Made by a program: the position numbers and the translations under genes
Shown here: in pieces, positions 1 through 6,316 of the stretch
How the letters are laid out: each line of letters starts with the position of its first letter
Position numbering within the stretch: the stretch's first letter is position 1
Source of the DNA: Chlamydoabsidia padenii
Lineage: Eukaryota; Mucoromycota; Mucoromycetes; Mucorales; Cunninghamellaceae
Reading direction: 5' to 3'
DNA: 23,834 nt
NCBI GenBank assembly: GCA_025330725.1
Contig: JAIWND010000084.1
Span: 1-23,834, forward strand
Notes under the pieces: model-generated
Seen by the model: only the letters and a program-made list of their open reading frames with translations
Databases searched by the model: none
What the model was told of the DNA's origin: nothing

Positions 1-736
1 TAGTCATGATGTGCCACTACCTCCGCTCAAGACAGATGAAGAAAACAGGAAGTTGAAACAGCAAGCTACCCTGTACATGGTCTTGGAGGATGCCTTTCCT
101 CGCGGGGACTTGGACAACTTCAGGAAGTTTGTGGTAAAAACCATCGCGTCGATCCTTGACCTACCTGAGGATCGACGTTACTACGCTGATCTTGGTGTGG
201 CGGGACGGGTAAGTACAAACATTTGCTATTTTGTGTTATCAACTACTCATTTTGGTAAAGTTTGGATCATGTATTTCCGAACAAAGAAGTGCTTTGGTGG
301 ACAGGATCAAAAAGTTTCTGCTCTCCTACGACTTTGACACAGGTAGCCTTCCGAAGAAAGAATATCTCGCCTATATTGCCGATAACGGAAGGTACTATGA
401 AGTATGAAAACAAAACCTTTATGTATATTAACTTGCACTTCTATCATTTCGTAGATTTGCTAGAGAAGACGCTTTGGACGACAGTCCTCTGTTCACTGGT
501 GATCTCTTTTTAGAGTGTTTTTATAAGGTGCTCTGTTTGAAACATGGGCAAACACCGCCCATTCCAGCCGAACACATCAACAAGCAGTCTATAGGTCTTG
601 TTTTTACTATTGTAAGTACCAGTATAATTAAATACAAACAACTAACTTTAATCATTGCCTCAGATGCTTTTAAAACTATCGGTGATGTCTGGTGACATGA
701 CCTGTTTGGAATTTAAAGAGTCTGGAAGTAATCCTT

Positions 737-971
737 GAGGACCGGTCAGAATTAATTGATATTTTGGTGGAATAGATGGATAATTTTTACATCCTTGTAA
801 TATAAAATAGTCGGCCTAATCATCTAATTATATGTATATGCTTTCACTTTATCAGAAGATAACCTACGTGATCAGGAAAAAAAGCCTAAGCCTAAATATT
901 AGACATTGTTCTTTTATCCAATATGGAATTGGTGGATACTATTGTTTTTATATTGGATATGACCGATCCTC
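737..971 (+). repeat. Left 235-bp terminal direct repeat (R1)
   Basis: This copy matches 3630-3864 with an offset of 2893 bases, and I saw no difference between them. It is bounded by its own 12-bp inverted ends, GAGGACCGGTCA (737-748) and TGACCGATCCTC (960-971), so each copy alone looks like a small TIR element (MITE). The inner side (TGT at 972) is not a CTT duplication, so R1 did not insert on its own here. No convincing coding content. Confidence 0.9.
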
Positions 972-1023
972 TGTTTTTGTTGAATATTATTTGTTGTTGC
1001 CTACAGGGGCTCTTAACTGATAT

Positions 1024-1932
1024 TTAAGACCAGTTGATTTTTCTACTAACTTTATTTTCTGTATCTCTATCTGCCCAAGAGAAATTTGAGTCTATTCTTT
1101 CTTTTATTTTTTCCAAATTTCTTCCAAATGCGATACTAGGATCATAAGCAATAATATCTTTCATAGACCATTCCCCAGTATAATATTTGTACCATAGTTC
1201 CTTAGGTTTCAATTTCCCATAAACATCTCTATGTATATTAAATCCCCAACTGATGCAATTTTTATCGGTTTTTAGCATATAACTATAAACATTTTCTTTT
1301 GTTTGTTTTTTGATTGTTTTTATATTGGTAATAATATTACCATATCTCGAAAATTCTTCCGGTAGATTTAGGTAATCCTTATTTTTTATATCTTTTTTTG
1401 CTGTCCATTCGATATATAAGTGAAGATGTTTATTGGTATTGTGCCGTATTTCTTTATGTTCTTCTTGAGCAACAGCTATTTTACATAAATTAAAGTTATT
1501 TTTGTAGTATTCCATGATTACAGCTTTAGGGGTCTCATTATAATCAATAGTCAGGAACATTTTTTTAGCTGTCCATCTTTTTTTTATATTAGGACAATCA
1601 TCACATTTACATCCTGAATCATCACATTTAACTTTATTATTGCTTTCTCTTATATTTAATTCCTTTTTTATAGTATCTTCTATTTTCTTGTAAGCTTCTT
1701 TTTTTTCATCTTTCAAACCTTGTGACCATGTACAAGACTTCATGGTGCTATAAAATAGTTTTGTAAGTTCTGTAAATTTGGATAATAATAAACTATCATC
1801 AATAGGTTCTATTTTTTCTAAGGGAATAGGTTCATCCTTCTTATCGTAAAAATTATAGTTATTAGTATCTTTCGGGTAACAGTCAGGACATTCACCCATA
1901 GGCTCTCCACAAATACAAAATTTAGCCGTCAT
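1024..1932 (-). CDS. CRESS-type HUH Rep endonuclease without helicase domain
   Basis: The predicted protein has 302 residues. The rolling-circle endonuclease motifs appear in order: motif I FLTIDYN (126-132), motif II HLHLYIEW (169-176, the metal-binding His-hydrophobic-His pair) and motif III VYSYMLKTDK (215-224), with the YxxK tyrosine at about 218 and lysine at about 221. These suggest cutting and joining of single-stranded DNA through a tyrosine link. Viral and plasmid Reps of this class normally continue into an SF3 helicase. Here only about 80 residues follow and there is no Walker A motif. The N-terminus carries two cysteine clusters (C6, C8, C15, C18 and C103, C108, C110, C113) that may bind zinc. 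The gene is divergent from the transposase, with 125 bp between starts, and both lie between the same terminal repeats. It is intact, with no stops or frameshifts. The role in the element is inferred, not shown. Confidence 0.8.
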   Translation of the reverse strand: MTAKFCICGEPMGECPDCYPKDTNNYNFYDKKDEPIPLEKIEPIDDSLLLSKFTELTKLFYSTMKSCTWSQGLKDEKKEAYKKIEDTIKKELNIRESNNKVKCDDSGCKCDDCPNIKKRWTAKKMFLTIDYNETPKAVIMEYYKNNFNLCKIAVAQEEHKEIRHNTNKHLHLYIEWTAKKDIKNKDYLNLPEEFSRYGNIITNIKTIKKQTKENVYSYMLKTDKNCISWGFNIHRDVYGKLKPKELWYKYYTGEWSMKDIIAYDPSIAFGRNLEKIKERIDSNFSWADRDTENKVSRKINWS

Positions 1933-2057
1933 TTTTAGTTATTTTGGTAGCTTTTTATTTTGAATAAAAATTCAATTTTTCATATAAAAGTATGCATGCC
2001 AAGAGAATTGTGTTGCATAAAAAGTAAAAAAAAAAATGAATTTTATTATAAATAAAA
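1933..2057. promoter_or_regulatory. Divergent intergenic promoter region of the Rep/transposase element
   Basis: This 125-bp AT-rich spacer separates the two divergent start codons. It holds TATA-like stretches on plus (ATATAAAAG near 1982-1990; TATAAATAAA just before the ATG at 2058). There is a perfect 6-bp-stem palindrome TTGAAT-AAAA-ATTCAA (1960-1975). The 11-mer CATGCCAAGAG at 1995-2005 recurs at 3496-3506 beyond the transposase stop. The palindrome and the repeated 11-mer are candidates for protein-binding sites or a Rep origin; no function is shown. Confidence 0.5.
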
Positions 2058-3461
2058 ATGAATCTTCAGAATCTTCATAAAGAAGAAATTAATAAATTAG
2101 TAAACCAAGAGTGGTCTTTTTTATACGATGCTTATCCAGTACTGGAAAGAGAATACAAACATAGAACAGAATTAAAGGAATTAAAAGTAAACTATATTAT
2201 TAGTAAAATTAAGGATGAATTGTTAGATAAATTGGGTTATATTGCGGTCTTCTATTTTATACAACTGTTCTTTAGTATTGGAGATTATAAAAATTCTTAT
2301 AAAAACATAGACAAGATATTATTAGTACTATATCAAATTATTAGTGGAAAATCTATGAAAGATATGAATGAATATATACCATATGCATCATTCTATGATA
2401 TTCAATCTAAGTTCTGGGATGAGGAAAAAGAAAAAATTAGTAATGAAGTTAACAAGAAACTAGAGAGTATGTTTTCTAATATAAAATTAAGAATTTTGTC
2501 CTCTAAGATTTATAATCCTTTGGAATTTAAAGGAGTAACCTTGTTTCTTGACGGTCATGATAGTAGAATAAACTACGAAAATTTATTAATTGACAAATTT
2601 GATTTGTATTCATACAAATTTGAAGGTACTGGGGTTAGGACACAATTTTGTACTGATATCAATGGATTTATATTGTACGTATCATCTTCAAAATACTGTA
2701 AAAATAATGTTGATGGTGATATGTTTCTTAAAATGAAATTAGAAAGAAAAATAAGTGAAGCTGATTGTCTTGCTTTTGATGGAGGGTATTATTATTATAT
2801 TGAAAGATTTATAGAAAATAGTGCTAAAATTGGTGTAGATATAAACAGATCTAACTTTTTATGTCCATTTAGAAAAGATAAAAATGTTGATTTAACTATA
2901 GAACAGAAAGAATACAATGAAACTTTTGGTAGCTTTCGTTCAACTATTGAGACTGTTTTTGCTGATATTGGTAATAAATTCAAAATGTTTAGTAATAATA
3001 AAAAGATAACCAAGGTTACAAACGTTATCAATTATAATTTAAAATTTAGGACCTGTTGTTTATTATATAACATTAAGAAGTTTACAGATAAGTATAACAT
3101 AGTTCCTGATGAGTTGCATAAACAGTGGTATAACGACGATTTTGATATAAAATATAAGGATGAAATAGATGACAGTGTATCTACTCAATATATAAACAAC
3201 ATGTATATTGCTGATGTTATTAACAAACACAATGATATTATTGAGATGCAAGATAGACTTTTAAACCTCGATTTGATTGCTAATGATGAAACAGCATACG
3301 AGGTCGAGAAAATTATAAGACACGAGAAAAATCAAAATGGTAATATTAAATATTTTGTTAAATGGAAAGATTACAATATCTTTTATAATAGCTGGGTTTA
3401 TGAAGAAGATTTTAATCAAACTGATATAATAGTGGAATATTGGAATAAACAGATGGAATAA
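2058..3461 (+). CDS. DDE transposase (PIF/Harbinger-like) with C-terminal chromodomain
   Basis: The predicted protein has 467 residues and an intact frame. The core shows LFLDGHD (D165), LAFDGGYY (D241) and STIETVFADIG (E298), a D-D-E set with spacings of 76 and 57 residues and the DGGY-type second motif typical of DDE_4 transposases. After the core, a conserved NLKFRTCCLLYNIKKF segment leads to an acidic linker. A chromodomain occupies about residues 413-465 (YEVEKII...YFVKWKDY...SWVYEEDF). Chromodomains bind methylated histone tails and, in chromoviruses and some transposons, steer integration to heterochromatin (family knowledge). The N-terminal 150 residues are likely DNA-binding, but I recognise no domain there. 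It most likely cuts and pastes the 737-3864 element. A related C-terminus lies at the right edge of the window. Codon use is very AT-rich. Confidence 0.85.
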   Translation: MNLQNLHKEEINKLVNQEWSFLYDAYPVLEREYKHRTELKELKVNYIISKIKDELLDKLGYIAVFYFIQLFFSIGDYKNSYKNIDKILLVLYQIISGKSMKDMNEYIPYASFYDIQSKFWDEEKEKISNEVNKKLESMFSNIKLRILSSKIYNPLEFKGVTLFLDGHDSRINYENLLIDKFDLYSYKFEGTGVRTQFCTDINGFILYVSSSKYCKNNVDGDMFLKMKLERKISEADCLAFDGGYYYYIERFIENSAKIGVDINRSNFLCPFRKDKNVDLTIEQKEYNETFGSFRSTIETVFADIGNKFKMFSNNKKITKVTNVINYNLKFRTCCLLYNIKKFTDKYNIVPDELHKQWYNDDFDIKYKDEIDDSVSTQYINNMYIADVINKHNDIIEMQDRLLNLDLIANDETAYEVEKIIRHEKNQNGNIKYFVKWKDYNIFYNSWVYEEDFNQTDIIVEYWNKQME

Positions 3462-3495
3462 ATTCGGAAAATCAAAATATACAAAAGCGTGCCAA

Positions 3496-3524
3496 CATGC
3501 CAAGAGCTTTAGCTCTAGTATTTT
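3496..3524 (+). repeat. Small hairpin and repeated 11-mer beyond the transposase stop
   Basis: CATGCCAAGAG (3496-3506) repeats the 11-mer of the divergent promoter. It runs into a perfect palindrome AGAGCT-TT-AGCTCT (3503-3516), immediately followed by TAGTATTTT (3516-3524). This resembles, but does not match, the TAGTATTAC nonanucleotide nicked by CRESS Reps. It could be an origin relic or a 3' processing signal. Confidence 0.4.
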
Positions 3525-3629
3525 GTAGTTTCTCGCGTGTTAAAAGATTCATTGAACTTATTTCAATTACATCTTTGCGGCGTGGAAACTATTTTTTTTT
3601 ATATGAATTATTCTGTATTTTATTTTACA

Positions 3630-3864
3630 GAGGACCGGTCAGAATTAATTGATATTTTGGTGGAATAGATGGATAATTTTTACATCCTTGTAATATAAAA
3701 TAGTCGGCCTAATCATCTAATTATATGTATATGCTTTCACTTTATCAGAAGATAACCTACGTGATCAGGAAAAAAAGCCTAAGCCTAAATATTAGACATT
3801 GTTCTTTTATCCAATATGGAATTGGTGGATACTATTGTTTTTATATTGGATATGACCGATCCTC
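3630..3864 (+). repeat. Right 235-bp terminal direct repeat (R2)
   Basis: Second copy of R1 in the same orientation, with inverted ends at 3630-3641 and 3853-3864. Its outer side carries the CTT duplication (3865-3867), while its inner side (ACA, 3627-3629) does not. Recombination between R1 and R2 would leave a single 235-bp copy with CTT on both sides and release a 2893-bp circle holding both genes (inference). Confidence 0.9.
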
Positions 3865-4057
3865 CTTACTTCCAGTTCTACAAGGAATTTCTGGAAACAC
3901 GACCTCCAAAAGGATCACTTGCGGCCTCTGTTGATTGGGATGTCGCCATAAGGACCGTGAAGGATTATGTCCTTCGACAGAAAGAGCGATCGTCACCTGG
4001 AGGGGTCTCATCGGTCAACCGTCGTTTCCGTATCCAAGCATAGTTTTTTTTTTTTTT

Positions 4058-4063
4058 AATAAA
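4058..4063 (+). terminator. AATAAA polyadenylation signal of the interrupted gene
   Basis: AATAAA lies 15 nt after the TAG stop at 4041-4043, behind a T-run (4044-4057). It fits the 3' end of the split gene. Confidence 0.5.
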
Positions 4064-4430
4064 ATGATCAAACAGGTGGATAAATACTTTTTATATAACA
4101 TTCATAAGTACTGTAGACCTCGAAATGATTAAAAAGACATTTAGATAATAAGGAGCACAGATTATGGCTTTACATAAACCACCATATACGATGGACTATA
4201 GATATAATGGCAAATAACAGGTATTTTGGATGTTATGGATATCATTGTAATTTTTACATATTGAGTATATTATTAGGAGTTTTAGATTTCATGTATGTCA
4301 CCAGGGTTATTAGGCGATTATGCATTTTATTAGGACAAATAGCTTAACAAAAAAAAAACGAGCCTATCAAGTGGGGAGGTTACCCTATCTTGTCTGATTT
4401 GCCTAATTAGGTTGGTTAGGTCCTAGCTGA
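4064..4430. other. Intergenic stretch with no recognisable gene
   Basis: AT-rich spacer between the split gene and the coiled-coil/OTU gene. I see no conserved frame, RNA gene or clear repeat border in it. Confidence 0.5.
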
Positions 4431-5481
4431 CCTGGTATAGTTTTCCGATGTTCCACAAATTTGAACAGAAAGGGAAGAAAGTCGAAAAAAGGGGTAAAAT
4501 CTAGTACTGAAAGACTTGAAATATACCAAGAAATATTTGAAGAAACCCAAAAAAGAGATTTAAAAAAGAAAGAAAAAGAAGAAAAACAGGAGGAAGAGTA
4601 CGAAAAGAGGAAGCGCATACTGGAAATCGAAGAACGCCATGTTGCTCTTGAACAAAAAAAAAAAGAGAACTCACTTTGCTTGTTCGCGATGACAATGGAA
4701 GCTTGATTGAGGGCAGCTTAAAGATAAAAAAAGAATCATTGGTTAAAACAGAGCCCACATCTTCCAATTATGATAGGTAATACTCTACCTTGAACCAAAA
4801 GAATCAAAATTCAATTATCATTTTTTCAATACTAGAATTGACACCTACACAAATCATACAAAGGACGCTATTTTCAAAAAGCTAAATGTGGAACCTTTAA
4901 AGACTATTTTGGCAGTTCATAGTGTGGGTGCAGACGGTAATTGCGGTTTTCGAGCTGTTAGCTTCGGTGTCTACCAAGATCAAACAAAATGGCCCACAGT
5001 TAAAGATGAAATGCTAGCCACATACTTGAAATACCAGCACACTTTATATAAGGCGGTGGGTACAGACTCTGTTATCCAGTTCGAACACCAAAAAATGCTC
5101 AGAAGACTCGAAACAAAAGTATCTCCCTGTGATGATCGAAGTCTTTGGTTCTCTACTATCGTCTGTCCCCAGATTGTTGCCGATACTTACCAACGGCCAG
5201 TTATGCTATACTGCTATGTTGAAAATTATCTAAAAACTGGGGCAAAAAAAATCAACTATGAATCACAAATCTATTTCCCTTTAGTTCACATGGATTTGAA
5301 AAACTCTAATAATCCCATTACACTCCTCGCTTCTTCCCACTTTTACTACGTTGAATTTGGCCGCACTCCCAAAGGACGAATGAAGAAATTCAACGTGCCT
5401 GTCACCAACATGGATAATGATCGACTTAGAAGCTCTTTCCCTGACATATGCAACTCTGTCGATTATTCGATTCTATTCTAA
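4431..5481 (+). pseudogene. Coiled-coil plus OTU-domain cysteine protease, two exons, frameshifted
   Basis: Exon 1 (open from about 4431, start unresolved) encodes a basic stretch, then a long charged coiled coil (IYQEIFEETQKRDLKKKEKE and onward). After an 11-A run (4654-4664) the frame must shift by one base; it then reads RELTLLVRDDNGSLIEG... to 4776. A 59-nt intron (GTAATA donor at 4777, TACTAG acceptor ending 4835) joins in phase to exon 2 (4836-5481). Exon 2 holds the OTU domain: GADGNCGFRAVS with the catalytic Asp-x-x-Cys, and SHFYYVEF with the likely catalytic His near the end. OTU proteases remove ubiquitin from proteins (family knowledge). Exon 2 has no ATG near 4888, which supports the spliced model. 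OTU domains are common in fungal and animal transposons, so this could be an element accessory gene or a host enzyme. The frameshift may be decay or a sequencing error in the homopolymer. Confidence 0.65.
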
Positions 5482-5829
5482 ACTTTTTTTTTCGTTTCTT
5501 CCTTCTAAAGTTTATGCAATTATGATTATCCATTAAATTTCTACCTTATATCTTTCGTCCCTGATTTTTTTGTAGCTCGCTCCCCCCATTTCCTGAGCAC
5601 GGACTTTTAGCAGAAGTATGACGTTTCATTTTTTCACTTTTTATTTGTCTACGTCACACTTTTTGATGATTTTTATCGGCAACTGAAAAAGTGCGTGTAA
5701 ATAGTGCGTGTATCAAGAATTACCCAAAATCAATGAGTGTGTATCGAGAATTCTTTCTGTTTACTTTCAGTTTCAACTTCCCTATAAGGAGATCCTTTTC
5801 TTGTGCAATTTCCAGTCAATTGTATTGAG
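5482..5829. other. AT-rich stretch, no gene seen
   Basis: T-rich 3' flank of the OTU gene followed by mixed sequence. The last part may be the decayed continuation of the gypsy RNase H fragment that follows on the minus strand, but the frame is lost. Confidence 0.4.
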
Positions 5830-6081
5830 TGCTGTAAATGATGTTGAAATTGCATGGAGTGACGGTAGTGGGTGTCGAGAGAGAGCGTCTGCTGCATGGT
5901 TGGTGGAGCCCTTGATGTATTGTGTGTTGATATCAAATTGTTTGAGGAATAACGGTCAGCGCCAGAGACGAGGTTGATGGTGCTTCTTGGTGTTGAGTAG
6001 CCATGATAAGGAGAAGTGGTCAGTGTAGACGGTGACTGGTGAGCATTCAATGTGTTGTAGTGGTGGTTTATATAAATAAAG
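5830..6081 (-). pseudogene. Ty3/gypsy polyprotein fragment (RNase H domain)
   Basis: Read on the minus strand, the frame gives VTVYTDHFSLSWLLNTKKHH, then PRLWR, an in-frame TGA, then LFLKQFDINTQYIKGSTNHA and ADALSR. These are the hallmark RNase H segments of Ty3/gypsy polyproteins: the YTDH...LxWLL block and the GxxNxxADALSR block. RNase H removes the RNA template during reverse transcription (family knowledge). Upstream RT and downstream integrase parts are not visible, and no LTR borders were found, so this is a short relic. The premature TGA replaces a tryptophan expected in this motif. A longer overlapping minus frame (5730-6050) is only a shadow of this fragment. Confidence 0.75.
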
Positions 6082-6316
6082 ACTGTATGAATACTGAATC
6101 AAAGGTGTGGGTCAAGTTTATAGAATACAGTTATAAAGACAAAATGAAGTTACGTTATCTAAAAAATCTTATTTGCCGAGTGTGAATTTTGTCCAATCAA
6201 ACCGTGCTATACTGTTCGGGTGTCAAACGTAGCCAATCTCTTTACTGCGTCTTATCACACCGAGATTTAAGTCGAGGGAAGGCCTCCCCTTATTTTTCTT
6301 ATTTACCTAATACCTA

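Larger units (their letters stand above)
737..3864 (+). mobile_element. Composite DDE transposon carrying a CRESS-type Rep and a chromodomain transposase
   Basis: This 3128-bp element is flanked by a 3-bp duplication, CTT (734-736 and 3865-3867). It begins GAGGACCGGTCA and ends TGACCGATCCTC, which are inverted with one mismatch. Its two ends are 235-bp direct repeats with no difference that I found. Leaving out the element plus one CTT restores the open reading frame of the host exon, so the borders are not guesswork. Inside are two divergent genes: a helicase-less HUH Rep on minus (1024-1932) and a DDE transposase with C-terminal chromodomain on plus (2058-3461). A 3-bp target duplication and a DDE_4-like core agree with the PIF/Harbinger group (family knowledge). 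The Rep gene and the long terminal direct repeats are not part of that group's usual plan. The interior is markedly more AT-rich than the flanking exons, which suggests a foreign origin. Confidence 0.85.
1..4043 (+). pseudogene. Host-like multi-exon gene of unknown function, last exon split by a 3.1-kb transposon
   Basis: The gene is open at the left edge, so its start is missing. I read exons 2-208, 261-391, 455-611 and 664-736, with the last exon resuming at 3868-4043. Introns are 52-63 nt, with GTAAGT-like donors (209, 612) and AG acceptors (260, 454, 663), and phases agree at every junction. If 737-3867 is left out, the reading frame continues ...ESGSNP then YFQFYKEF..., and ends at TAG 4041-4043, giving about 247 visible residues. 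An AATAAA follows 15 nt after the stop. As it stands, the insertion places a TGA at 736-738, so the last third (about 58 residues) is lost. The protein is soluble-looking and charged, without membrane segments or a motif I recognise. It could be a host gene or an accessory gene of another element. Gene structure is well supported; function is unknown. Confidence 0.75.

Noticed and set aside
737..971. The 235-bp repeats as a very long target-site duplication or as homology of a Campbell-type plasmid integration
   Set aside because: The outer CTT duplication and the exact in-frame rejoining of the host exon show that both repeats belong to the inserted unit; the host holds no copy of its own.
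832..1020. Small open frame in R1 (and its twin at 3725-3934)
   Set aside because: It lies in the non-coding terminal repeat, has no recognisable motif, and its end differs by chance after the repeat border.
737..3864. Simple integrated CRESS virus genome
   Set aside because: There is no capsid gene and no SF3 helicase; the second gene is a DDE-chromodomain transposase, and the borders are those of a cut-and-paste transposon.
5730..6050. Minus-strand 106-residue frame
   Set aside because: It is a shadow of the neighbouring minus frame that encodes the gypsy RNase H motifs.
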